Assembly (NCBI RefSeq): GCF_014805625.2
Contig: NW_023998470.1
Location: forward strand, 482,887-546,886
DNA length: 64,000 nt
DNA from: Glossina fuscipes
Lineage: Eukaryota > Arthropoda > Insecta > Diptera > Glossinidae
Direction: 5' to 3'
The position numbers were made by a program, and so were the translations under genes. Positions within the stretch are counted from its first letter, which is position 1. The number at the start of each line of letters is the position of its first letter. Shown piece after piece: positions 24,381 to 34,160 of the stretch. A model generated the notes under the pieces. That model ran no database searches, was not told where the DNA came from, and saw only the letters and a list, made by a program, of their open reading frames with translations.

Positions 24381-25589
24381 GTGTACGTTGATATCTTGCA
24401 TTGCTTCATCGTTTTCACCAATAAATGTCGCTGATTAAAATACATACAAGCACTTGTTATAAACAACTGTGGGCAGACAAAGCTAAAAGTCTAATGTAAT
24501 TATGCATAGAGAATGGAAAGAGTGCAATTAGCAAAAAAAAAAAAAAAAAAGAAAAAACAATAACAAGAACGTATAAGAGGTGTCAAAAGTTAATTAATCA
24601 TATGTTATTCAAAACGGCAAAAAACATACACTTACGTCTTCCATGAAACCCGTTATTTAACGAAGTATTTTTTCGTAAACATTTAATGTACACATTCACA
24701 TAGCTCAAAATTTTTTGATGCGAGTGACAAAAAACGCAATATGTTCATGACGGGGGAAATAATATGCTCGTGCACTTAATTATGCACGAACATTACCGTC
24801 AACAACAACAGCAAAACGAAAATTCATTAGCTATATAAAAAGCTATGGTAACCTGTTTTCCAAATGATACAAGTTTCCAGCACATGATTGCAGCATATGT
24901 TTATGTACTTGAAAAAGTTACATTAAACAATTTTTAATACTATAGGTTAATGATATGAAAATGACTTTCTAATGTTTTAATTCTGGTCATTAATTCTGGT
25001 AAATAAATATTAATACGATTGAAGTTAGTAAGAATGGTTCTTGCGTCTTACTGAAGAGAAATAAAGATGAAAGATGAAGAATCAATTTAAAAGTGATTAC
25101 TGCCGTTGCTTTTATTCTCTGGAAATGAAACGCTTGAATTACATCATCTTCAAGACGTTACCGTAAACATTGTTTATAGCAAGTCTTCACAGTATCCCAC
25201 ATATATGCTTAAAGAATAAAATTTTGTAATAATAAAGTACGAGCACTTTTAATATTTTTGCTTCTCCTCTGTTTGAGGTTATGTCAAACTATGTGCTGTC
25301 ATTATTTATTTTGCATTTGCAAAGATTTAGAAATTATCTTTTTGTTTTTTTCCAATATTTCCTCAAGTCGGCCGCTGGAAGCAACTGGCAAATGTTACAA
25401 TAGCCTCGTAACAATTATCTAGTAGGAGGGCTTGGTAATAGTGAGAGATTAGAGGAGATTTACGTTAGAAAGTAACTATCGGGGTATTTAGTACAATCGG
25501 AAGAAGTAATTGGGAGCACGTAGCTCAATAATAACTAATGAAAACGCCGGTTATTTTATACATTCTGAAGTTGTTTAGTCCTGCAAATC
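24381..25589. other. AT-rich spacer, no gene seen
   Basis: Poly(A) at about 24533-24550. Nothing else is supported. Confidence 0.5.
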
Positions 25590-26060
25590 TATTTTTTATT
25601 TGTGTGTCTTTTCGTCTCTCCGTCGTCCCGATTAGGCTTGTTTATTTGGCCGTTGGCCTGTGCCTTCATGCAATTGTCGCTTCGCCTGCTATTCATGAAC
25701 TGGCTCGCCTGTCTCTCTGGTCTTTTGATTTCTGCTTTGTTTGTTCCTTTACTTATATCTGCTTATTTGTCCATTCGTTTGTTATGTCGTCCATCAGCTC
25801 GTCTGCCTATGTCCGCCTGTCATTTGTGCTCCCTACGGGTGTTCTCTTGCACCTCTATCCGTGTCTTCTTGTCTATCCGCTTACCTGGCTATGTGAGTTT
25901 ACCTGTCCATACTTATCTGTTTAGTTTCGCCTCCGTTCGTTTGCACACTTGTTGGTTACTCAGTCTTCGTATGCTAGTTTGTGTACCCGTCTGTTTTTTT
26001 GCGGGCTTGCCCATCCATCTATCCATCCCCCTTCGTACGTTTACATACACACCTGCTTCG
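25590..26060 (+). repeat. Decayed pyrimidine-rich (CTGTC/CGCCTGTC) array
   Basis: The plus strand is a chain of diverged words such as 'CGCCTGTCTCTCTGG', 'TCTGCCTATGTCCGCC' and 'CATCCATCTATCCATCC'. Two plus-strand frames (128 and 184 codons) stay open at once, which is what a stop-poor pyrimidine composition produces. Predicted peptides are Leu/Ser/Cys-rich without domains. Confidence 0.5.
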
Positions 26061-26128
26061 CCTTCTCGCTTATGTCGCTTTTATTCTCGCGGTTATTATT
26101 TTGTTCATTTACTCTGGTTTATTGATCA

Positions 26129-26330
26129 AGTTCTAGAGACGTTTGGTTTTATGTGACAGATTCCTCTTTTGATAATCGGCGCAGTCAGTTGCTGCTGATA
26201 GCGTTTCCCAACGATATTTATGTTGCCGTGCATCAAGGTAAATTACATCTAGTAGATCCCTTTTCAGGAAAAATGCTACGGACATTCCGTGTTCATATTG
26301 ATGGGCGCCCTGACCTGCTCAAATGTTGTT
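26129..26330 (+). pseudogene. Exon-like coding fragment, unrecognised
   Basis: A frame open from 26132 translates into ordinary, mixed-composition protein (RRSQLLLIAFPNDIYVAV, then GKLHLVDPFSGKMLRTFRVH). The local GC is above its surroundings. The 'KLHLVDPFSGKMLRTF' part has the rhythm of a beta-propeller/WD-like strand pair, which is only an impression. A possible acceptor CAG precedes 26160 and a good donor (AAG|GTAAAT) follows 26237, but coding-like sequence continues past that donor. After about 26330 it becomes low-complexity. It is either one exon of a plus-strand gene or a pseudogene scrap. Confidence 0.3.
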
Positions 26331-26407
26331 TGCATTTTCAATGTTTTATTGCACATTTACATTTTTCATCATGTGTCGTGACTCAACTTCAGTTTACTTT
26401 AAATTAA

Positions 26408-27589
26408 GTGGTAAAAGTAATTCTCTTCTTTTTTTTTTGTTTGTTGAGTGCAGATGGACTAAGCCAATATATAATTCTTTACATGTTTGAAATATCCTCT
26501 TTTTTTTTGACAACAATCACGTAGTTCATACTTTTAAAGGTCATTAAAACTATTTTGTGTATATGACTTCTTTGTTATATTTGTGAAACCTAAAGACGGT
26601 GATTTTATGAGGAGGAATTACAATTTAACGAATGCATATACAGAAATAAAGCCATCTATTCTGAAAATACACAATCACTTGCTTTGTACACCTGATTTAG
26701 CCCCAACGAGGAACCCAAGATATTTCCAATTATTTCTCTGGAATGCGAAACATTCCTTCAGTTTAAATTCAATTCAATTAATAGTTTTTTTTTTCTGTAA
26801 TCGTCTTATTACGACATGTATTGTATAGTGTTTTTCTTTCTAATCCGTCGTATAAGTGTCAAACTAGCTTTTAAATAGTAACAATCAACAATCGGAAGAG
26901 AAAAATTCTAGTAATAAAAAATAAAAGGAAGAACACAACAAGAAATCAATATAAAAATACCTGCATTCATGTCACATAAATTGAAGTCAATCAATTACAC
27001 CGGAAAAACACAATTGTGAAGTTTTCCTATTCATTTTTTCTTTTTCTTTTTATTTTTATTTTTTTTCATTATTTCTCCTCTTTCTTTTTTTTTGCCTTCT
27101 TTCTTTTTGGCCTTTTGATACATTTTTGTGTTGGTCATTTTTATTGCTTGTTCACACAAAGTTTTCTCTGCTCGTTGTTTTTTTTATTTTTTTTTTTTTA
27201 TTTCTTCTTCGGAAAACAGCCGACAATGTCTTCTAAATGGAAGCTTAAATACGTTTTAAAAAGAAATAAGAAAACAAAGAGAGGGAATTTTATTCGCCTA
27301 AAGATGCATATTGAACGACTGACTACCACCTGCAGACATTGTTGAAAGGGAGAGAAAATAATTAAATTTTTAATTTCAAGAGGAAAGTAATAATGTATGC
27401 CTTAGCCCTAAAATATTCTTATTTGAATATTTATTTTAATATAAAGAGATTTATTTAAATGAATTAAAACTGTTTCCCAGGAAATTGTTTTCTTTGCGAT
27501 TTCCTTGTGGGCGGTAAATTCTTATTTTATGTATTTATTTCTTTTTCTATATCTTACGCCATTTGTGTGTGTTATAATCATATACAGGA
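26408..27589. other. AT-rich spacer, no gene seen
   Basis: Strong poly(T)/TTTC-rich stretch at 27035-27210, where a Phe-rich frame is compositional. No supported gene. Confidence 0.5.
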
Positions 27590-27850
27590 GACCGTCCCAT
27601 AATACGGATCCGTGTAACGCGCTAAAAGACATTCGCATAACATGGTAAAAGTGCTGCGATTTTGTTAGGTTTTAGGTGATCGCTAAGCGTTAGTATGCTT
27701 TTGTAATTTCGGGGATATACCATTTTTATAGCCGATTCACTTAGTGCGTTTTTAGTTACGATAAACATAAAACGTCTCTGGGGAAACTTTTGCATTCTCA
27801 TGTAGCGCCTTAAGCTTCTTGATTATTAAAGAAGATTATTTTATATATAG
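27590..27850 (+). repeat. Interspersed repeat family C, copy 1
   Basis: 'GTAACGCGCTAAAAGACATT' followed by 'CGCATAACATGGTAAAAGTG', and about 165 bp later 'CTTGATTATTAAAGAAGATT', match the segment at 39.04-39.21 kb in order and spacing. 'CATAATACGGATCCGTGTAA' just upstream and 'ACAATACGGATTCATACAAT' further down (27918) suggest internal short repeats. No coding capacity was seen; the class is unknown. Confidence 0.6.
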
Positions 27851-28830
27851 CAAGCAAGCGAATCACATTGGGCTTTGCGCGGGGTGTACAATCCAACTGA
27901 CTCGTACAATACGGATTCATACAATGCGAAACAGGGATTTTCCTATCCTCCCCTTTATGCAAATGTTATGCGGAACGGGTTCAAGCAGACTTAGTTGTTG
28001 TAATACGAATTAAAAATTTAGAATCATCTTCATACGGCCTACGGTCCCCAATCCCTGCCGATGTAGTTTTATGTTTAAGCGACTTAAGCCTTTCAATCCG
28101 TCTATGATTCTAATTTCTACGCATATAGATGTATGCTTAACCTACAAATCACAATTTTCGCGAGTTTTTAATGAGATTCGCTAGACGATGATGTCTTCGC
28201 CATAGAGAATGGATTGAAGACGATAATTACTACCACCACTTTCCATAAAATGCCTTGTTTTGAAAAAGTTAGAGCGAAATAGTGTAGAGTATTTTAATAG
28301 TTCGGCCCCGACTTACACTGTTGTACTGTTCTAATTTTGTCTATGTTTAAAAGAATATCAAATAATTTTTTTTTGAATAGAAGGAACTTTTCTTAGGGAG
28401 ATTTTTGCTTTACAAGCCGATTTTAAAGAAAAGATGGAAAGATAGACTAGTTGAGTCAGCAAAAGAAGCTCTTTAATATTCTTACATTAGGTTAGAAATA
28501 AGAATCCTTAAGTTTCCCGTATAGCGGATCAGTCTTACTTTTGCATCCGAGTATTAAGTAACCATCAGCCAGTTTTTTTATTCGAGACACTTTTCTTCCT
28601 TAACGTTAATTAAATTTGATTACGTAAATTTCTCTTCCTGTGAATGATGTACTAAAGTAGGGGTTAATTTCACGTTTTATTTGATAAATGCTTATGAATA
28701 TCATAGCTGCGATTTTAAGCAACAGCTGATGCCTATTGTCTTTATAATGCTTACGAAAATAAGATTTCCTTTGACTAGGGTTGTTAGCATTTGTTACACA
28801 AATCTAATATAAAATTAAATTTCTTATTTT
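27851..28830. other. Spacer, no recognised gene
   Basis: Up to about 27960 it may still belong to the family C unit. The rest has no supported feature. Confidence 0.45.
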
Positions 28831-28912
28831 TGGTCTGCCTGAGTGGTCGAGTAGGCAAAGGATCTCGGTTAACAACTCCCTGATATTGCATTCAAATCTC
28901 GAGTGCGGTAAT
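28831..28912 (+). repeat. tRNA-like unit, possible SINE head
   Basis: A clear A-box-like block, 'TGCCTGAGTGGTCGAGTAGG', as in serine/leucine tRNAs, begins at 28836. A B-box-like 'GCATTCAAATCTC' (about 28888-28900) follows. Acceptor ends do not pair well and the B box departs from GGTTCGAATCC, so it is a decayed tRNA-derived sequence at best. Confidence 0.35.
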
Positions 28913-28999
28913 AAAGCTTAAGATGCTAGTACTTTAAGACTCTAGTCATTGAATTTATTTCTCTATCTGAAGTATTTACAATAATAGTAAGTTTCTCTT

Positions 29000-29262
29000 T
29001 AGTAGGAGAAGAAAGTGTTCCAATCCGAGCTATTTTCAATAGCGTTCTTGGTTGGGCAATAACATGTCGGTATATCAAATTTCATCAAAATATTTCGAAA
29101 ATTGCTGCCTGTAGGTTGAAGACAAGAAACCAGGCAGACAGACAGACCGGCAGAAGGGCAAACAAGCTTTGGTCGATGCAGAAAGTGATCCTCAACTGAT
29201 CGGTCTAATAAAAGGTGAATATAGCTCAACACTTTGTAGTGTTGCATACAGTCGCACAAACT
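29000..29262 (-). repeat. Interspersed repeat family A, inverted copy
   Basis: On the minus strand it reads head 'CAACACTACAAAGTGTTG', then 'TTAGACCGATCAG', 'GGATCACTTTCTGCATCGAC', the 'GGTCTGTCTGTCTGCCTG' block, 'CTACAGGCAGCAATTTTCG', 'TTGATGAAATTTGATATACC' and 'AGAACGCTATTGAAAATAG'. The order is the same as in plus-strand family A copies. Its 86-codon frame is not a gene. Confidence 0.7.
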
Positions 29263-30071
29263 TATCCTATATGGTGCAGAGAGAGGATATTTTCAATGTA
29301 AGTAAATAACTTATTTGCTTCTTTTGTAACTTTGAAGCCTTTCTATTAACAAGGCTAACACTGCCTTGGTATAAGAAGGATGAAGAATGAAAAAAAAACA
29401 AGGATAATTTTTTGAAAGATAAAGTTATTTGGAAATCCTGAAAGGTTTCAATTTTTGCCTCATTAATGAGATGAGTTTGCCTTTTACGACTGCTGCTTGT
29501 CTTGTTCGTAACGATGATAATAATGACTGTAGTAACAAATGCACTTGCATGTTGCTCTTTACTTCGAACAGTAACCAAAACGGCGCTTACGCGCGTATTC
29601 ATTTCATATCCTAAAGGCGATATTCGAAATTGAGATGTAAAACTTTGAGTTTCCACAAAACATCAGACCGTGAAAGAATACTTAATGCTGCCCTAAAAGA
29701 GTTGTTCTTTTTTAAAAATTCAAACAAAAATGTTAAACCCAGAAGATATTTAGTCGTGTTTACGTAACACAATAGAAGTAATGTTAGCAGCTTAATATTA
29801 CGAGTTATGCGAGTAATTTAAACTACGGGAAAACAAAAATAATTGAATTAATACCGAGAGATTGACAGAAATTTTCAAATATTTTCAATTGCGTTTATAT
29901 CATTTGATTAAAAAAGGATAACAAAAGTATTCAACCACGCTGCTTATGCGGTCACATTAAAATTCAAAAGAACGCAGAGATTGATTTCAAGCGGCATGCT
30001 CAATTCATTTATTTGGCTCATCTACTTATTATTCCGTTATGAGCATTAAAATTTAGGCTAAATTGCTTTAG
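29263..30071. other. Spacer, no recognised gene
   Basis: A 129-codon minus-strand frame (29267-29656) gives an unremarkable peptide with no domain. I do not call it a gene. Confidence 0.4.
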
Positions 30072-30280
30072 GCTACTGAGGTCCCACCATTGGAATCTTG
30101 CTAACGACAGCTAGCTTCCGCGAAGTAATACCTAATGGTGGTCCCGCGGGGGAAAGTGGTAGATGAAGCGTGTGGGGGGTAGTTTTTAGTACGTGAAAAT
30201 CGTGCATACTACTACTAAGGAAGCAGTAGTATCTTTTGAAGATTTTCTACCTCCTGCTCGCAGAGCAAAAAAAAAAAGAA
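30072..30280 (+). mobile_element. 3' end of LOA/R1-type non-LTR retrotransposon
   Basis: Blocks 'GGTCCCACCATTGGAA', 'CTTCCGCGAAGTAATACC', 'GGTGGTCCCGCGG', 'GGGTAGTTTTTAGTACGT', 'AATCGTGCAT' and 'AGTATCTTTTGAAGATTTTC' match, in order, the 3' end of the element at 51.7-53.4 kb read on its own strand. It ends in an A-rich tail at 30266-30278. Only the last 200 bp remain, the signature of heavy 5' truncation during target-primed reverse transcription. The GC-rich 30139-30180 stretch is therefore retroelement, not host. Confidence 0.75.
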
Positions 30281-30289
30281 CAGTCCTTT

Positions 30290-30545
30290 AGGTGCAGGAG
30301 AAGGACATTAAGTTTGTGCATGTAACACCAGAAGGACTTGAGATAGGTCCACATTTTATTACGTCGTTGGGTTCAGAGTCACTTTCTTAGTTGACTTAAG
30401 CGTGTTGCTTCCTTGTCTACAGGCCACAACTCTTAATACATTTTGATTGATTTCGTAATTCAGGAACAAACTATGTTGAAAAGCGTTCGTCCCATTTTTC
30501 GACACCTTTTTAGAGAACTGTAGGATGGTGTAGGGTATATAAAAG
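30290..30545 (+). repeat. Interspersed repeat family A, copy 3
   Basis: 'AAGTTTGTGCATGTAACACC', 'AGAAGGACTTGAGATAGG', 'AGAGTCACTTTCTTAG', 'TCTACAGGCCACAACTC' and the closing 'GGTGTAGGGTATATAAAAG' (about 30526-30544) follow family A order. It begins about 10 bp after the retroelement tail. Confidence 0.65.
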
Positions 30546-30945
30546 TGAGCAATGGTCCACTAAATTGTGTTTATTTGTTTCTGCCTTTAACAAAGTTCAC
30601 AAAGTGTATTGAATATTCATCGAATCACTTCTAATTTTACATGCGTAGGCTCAAGACGATTGAAAATCAAGTTTTAGAGTCTACTAAAGTCGTTGTCCTA
30701 AACGATTATCGACTCACTTATTATCATGCCTTCATTCTTGTATTAAATACGTATAATTATCACATTTCTACCTCCGTCCATCGAAATCAATTCTCTGTGC
30801 TGGCTTAGGCGCATTACGTACGTTTATGTAACTCAGGGCATGATCAAACTCGCTATTTGTTTGACGTGCATTTCGTCTTCCTTAACGTAGCACTTCAAGC
30901 TTCGCTTTACCTACTTTTTTTTTATTTCTTATAATTGTTTTTGTT
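30546..30945. other. AT-rich spacer, no gene seen
   Basis: No supported feature. Confidence 0.45.
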
Positions 30946-31420
30946 TGCTTATTTCGTTCTTTACCGTTGTTGTATTATCTCTTTATTCCTATTTCTATAT
31001 ACATTCTGTTTCATTTTGCTATCCTTATTTTCCTTTTGAATTTCCATATCTCTTTCTTATTCTGTTTGAGTTTTTTCTGTCATTTTCATTCCGATTTCTG
31101 TTTCTATATCCATTTATATCAATTATTAAGCGAAGTGATGTAGGGTAATCGAATGTGAACGGTGATCTTCTATAATGTTTTTACTTATTATTTCTGCTTA
31201 TGTATCTATCCTCATATCAAGTCCGCGATTTTCATATCTACTTTTATTTCTACGCGCGTGCGATTTTGATTTCTACTTCTTTTTCCAACGCTGTTCATAT
31301 TTCTACCTTTATCTGTCTACGCATTTCTACCCCATAGCCCTTTTTATTTCAATTTCCGTTTCGAATCATATTCCTATGTCTATCTTTATTCTTTCTTCTA
31401 TTTCTTTCCCCTTTTCCACT
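30946..31420 (+). repeat. Degenerate (TTTCTA)n hexamer array
   Basis: The plus strand repeats words such as 'CCTATTTCTATATACATTC', 'CGATTTCTGTTTCTATATCC' and 'TATTTCAATTTCCGTTTCG' around a 6-bp TTTCTA period. Frames of 67 and 124 codons across it are Phe/Ser/Leu-rich by-products. The same array texture resumes at 32195-32405. Confidence 0.6.
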
Positions 31421-31554
31421 TATATCCATCGCCAAAGGATGAGGCAACTATTTTTTTTGTCACAACGTTCGCAACGTTCGGAAGGGAGCATCAAGGACTT
31501 CACAGAATATCTGTATTCTGGATCTGCGTCAAATTCTACATCGATTTAAGAAGT
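31421..31554. other. Short spacer
   Basis: Contains a 10-bp tandem doublet 'CAACGTTCG CAACGTTCG' near 31462. Confidence 0.5.
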
Positions 31555-32030
31555 CCATCTGCCCATTTGTGTAACGTGTGCTGTGAACATTCTCTTGCCC
31601 GCAAAATTAGAGCTGTCGACGTCAAATTTGGCAGATCATTGGAATTTCTTGCGCGCAGATTGGTATTGAAAATAGCTCAAATGGATCGAAAGGCGTGCTT
31701 ACAACATCATGTAAATTGAGAACAACGCTGTTTTTTAAAAGGAATAAAAAATTGGTTTTTTGCTCATTACTCATAAACTATAGCAGATAAATCTACAAAA
31801 ACTCGAATGCATATTCTAAGGGCTATGTTGTAGTATGTGCCGTAGCTGTAAGATATATCGGTCTGCTTGCCTGTCTATCTGTCTGTCCGCGCAAATGTGT
31901 AGTATTTGTGATAAACACTCTTCCGTTAGCGAAAATGAAGGTATCGCATACAAATTTGCATAAAATTTGCAAGTAATTCAAACTTTTCCAAGAACACGCC
32001 TACAACGCCTACACACCTACGCGGCAAAAA
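31555..32030 (-). repeat. Interspersed repeat family B, inverted two-module copy
   Basis: On the plus strand, 'GAACATTCTCTTGCCCGC' + 'TCGACGTCAAATTTGGCAG' + 'GGTATTGAAAATAGC' + 'AGGCGTGC' (31586-31700) is repeated as 'AAACACTCTTCCGTTAGC' + 'ATCGCATACAAATTTGC' + 'AAGAACACGCC' (31912-32010). A 'TCTGTCTGTCCGCGC' block lies between. Read on the minus strand this equals the order seen at 12.0-12.5 kb. It splits the hexamer array in two. Confidence 0.65.
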
Positions 32031-32194
32031 GTTTTATTTTGAAAAGAGAAAAAATCAGCCCCCCCGCTCCTAATTGTAGAGCATGAAAGTTTAGTTGTTT
32101 TACTTTGTTTCGTCTTTTTTAGGATGACGGTGATGGGTGTAAAAAGATTCGTTCACCACCACATATAATTTTTTTACCTGTTTTTCTGTTGCTG

Positions 32195-32405
32195 TTTTTA
32201 TCTTGATTTGCATTTCTATTTGCATTTCTGTTACCCTTTGTATTTCTATTCCTATTTCTACGTCCCTTTCGCTTTCTATTCCTATTATGTGTTTACTTCC
32301 ATTGTATTTTTCCTCCCATTCCTAGTTCTATTTCTACCTCTCTGCCTATTTCCATTTCTATTTCCAATTTGTGTTCTATTTCTGCACTCTTTACCCTTTT
32401 TTTAA
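32195..32405 (+). repeat. Degenerate (TTTCTA)n hexamer array, second block
   Basis: Runs such as 'GCATTTCTATTTGCATTTC', 'TATTTCTATTCCTATTTC' and 'CCATTTCTATTTCCAATTTG' are near-perfect 6-bp repeats. The block probably formed one array with 30946-31420. Confidence 0.75.
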
Positions 32406-32849
32406 TTTCATTTTGTGTTAGATTGCTGTAAAAACAATTCAATTAATTAATTTTTCGAGAAACAACTACGATCCTTATAAGAAATTTGAATCTTGTATGC
32501 ATTTGCACCTCACCTAATATGTGTAATTTCTGTATTTATACCTTGGAATCCTGTCATTTCTTTGAAAAAAAAAAAACTCTACCGTGATATGTACGATGAC
32601 AACTAAGTTTTGCTTTCATATCCATTTCAGAGCACATACGAATTTTTAATTTTTCTACTATTTTGATAATCTTTCGAAAACTTGTTATGTACACGTCGTA
32701 GCGTGAAAATCGCATTAATTTTTATGATAGTTTTTCAAGCGATATTTCATGTTTTGACTGATTTGACAAAGCTGACAGATGAGTTATTTTTGGCAAAAAA
32801 TCAATTTTTTTTTTAAATGCACCTTCTTCTCACACGAAACGTTCATTAA
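32406..32849. other. AT-rich spacer, no gene seen
   Basis: No supported feature; poly(A) near 32565-32576. Confidence 0.5.
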
Positions 32850-32930
32850 TTCTGCTCGGATGGAAAAGTGGCTAAATAAGCGGCTGTCACTCATAGCAAG
32901 AAACTGGGCTTGACTTGATTGCTGATCCTT
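32850..32930 (+). repeat. tRNA-like unit, possible SINE head (weak)
   Basis: 'ATGGAAAAGTGGCTAAATAAG' (A-box-like) is followed by 'GCGGCTGTCACTCATAG' and a 'GGGCTTGACTTGA' block in the B-box position. No cloverleaf pairing was demonstrated. Confidence 0.25.
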
Positions 32931-33094
32931 AAATACAGTTTAATGTAAGATAAACCAAAAATATTTGTGTTTACGAATTTGTTCATCGAGTCTCAAATGT
33001 AGCTGAAAATTTTACGTACTTAATTATTGAGTGTTTGCAAGAATATTGATCATCGACTTGTAAAGCTAAAAATGATAAAGAAATGAAAAATGCC

Positions 33095-33680
33095 AGCGTA
33101 CATAATGGTTGAATTCGGCGGTTTTGAGAGTTCTCTGCATAAAATAATAGTGTTCCAGTTAATATTGATTTATTCAGCGCACGCCGAGCGCCCAAAATTC
33201 TTCTTCTTCCAAATTCATTACTTTTGTTGTTTATTTGAAGAAATTTGCCGCCACCAACCACATTTAGAGACTTATGGTGAAGCTGCTCCACCATATCCCA
33301 ACATGGCCGATTTTGGGTTCAACGGTTCAAAAGTGGCGACACTAATTGACTGAGAATGGCATTTTTTTGCCCATTGTTGCAAGAATTGTCCAGGATACAC
33401 TTGAAGCTCGAATGGGAAGGTCTGCCCCACCCAGCGTATTCACCAGACATGGCGTCCGATGATTACCACTTGTTCAGATCGGTGCAGCATGCACGAGTGT
33501 CTGCGAAACTGAAGAAGTAAGAAGACGGGTCGGTGTGTCGATCCCTGCCAAATCAATATAAGTTCTTTCGACGTGATATCGCCGTGGTATCAGAAATATT
33601 GTAAAGTGTTGTAGAAAATGATGGAAACTTTTTTGATTAATATATAAAGTACAAATTTTAGACTACATTTTCCAATAAAT
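33095..33680 (+). mobile_element. Internally deleted mariner element
   Basis: The 5' part carries the same leader ('CTGCATAAAATAATAG') and N-terminal remnants ('LETYGEAAPPYP', about 33262-33297) as the inverted copy at 24.1-24.4 kb. After a deletion, the C-terminal catalytic end appears at 33402-33520: 'LEWEGLPHPAYSPDMASDD' then 'YHLFRSVQHA'. This is the hallmark mariner segment holding the third acidic residue of the D,D34D triad. A further frame then gives 'YKFFRRDIAVVSEI' and 'VVENDGNF', matching the family's C-terminus. Two catalytic aspartates and most of the core are missing, and frames are broken, so it is dead. Confidence 0.8.
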
Positions 33681-33834
33681 GCCTTTTTCAAGTGAAAAAG
33701 TGATCAAAATTTTTTGCAAATAACTGTTAGCACTTTTCAAAAATTAAAAAACAAATTAAAAATGTAATTAATTGAATTTTGGTTTGAAAAATTTAACTTT
33801 CCTAATACGATATCCAATCGGTGGAATTTAGATT

Positions 33835-34112
33835 TTGAGAGACAGAGAGAGAAAGAGAAGGAGATAGAAGTAGAGAGAGAGATAGAGAGAGGGAGAGTGG
33901 AAGAGAGAAAAGAGAGAGAGAGAGAGAGAGAGAAATAGAGAGATAGAGAAAGATAAATAGATAGAGGGTGATAGAGAGGGATAGAGAGGGGGACAAAGAG
34001 AGGTATAGAGAGGGACTGAAAAGAGAGATAGATAGAGAGAAATAGAGAGATAGAGCGATAAAGAAAGATAAAGATATAGGGGAGAATAGAGAGGGACAAA
34101 GAGAGGGATAGG

Positions 34113-34144
<32 letters not shown>

Positions 34145-34160
34145 GATGGAGAGAGAGATT
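33835..34160 (+). repeat. Long (GAGA/GATA) purine tract
   Basis: About 325 bp of GAGAGATAGAGA-type repeats, nearly all purine on the plus strand apart from sparse T. Pure (GA)n sections lie at about 33911-33932 and 34111-34138. The minus strand is open in several frames with Ser-Leu repeat peptides; these are artefacts. Such tracts can bind GAGA factor in flies or form triplex DNA; neither is shown here. Confidence 0.9.

Noticed and set aside
25538..26156. Two overlapping plus-strand open frames of 128 and 184 codons
   Set aside because: Both are open at once in a pyrimidine-rich, stop-poor array and translate to Leu/Ser/Cys-rich sequence without a domain.
28999..29259. 86-codon minus-strand frame with a Cys/Leu/Pro stretch
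   Set aside because: It coincides exactly with an inverted family A repeat.
31175..31549. 124-codon plus-strand frame, Phe/Ser-rich
   Set aside because: It lies in the degenerate TTTCTA hexamer array; composition explains the absence of stops.
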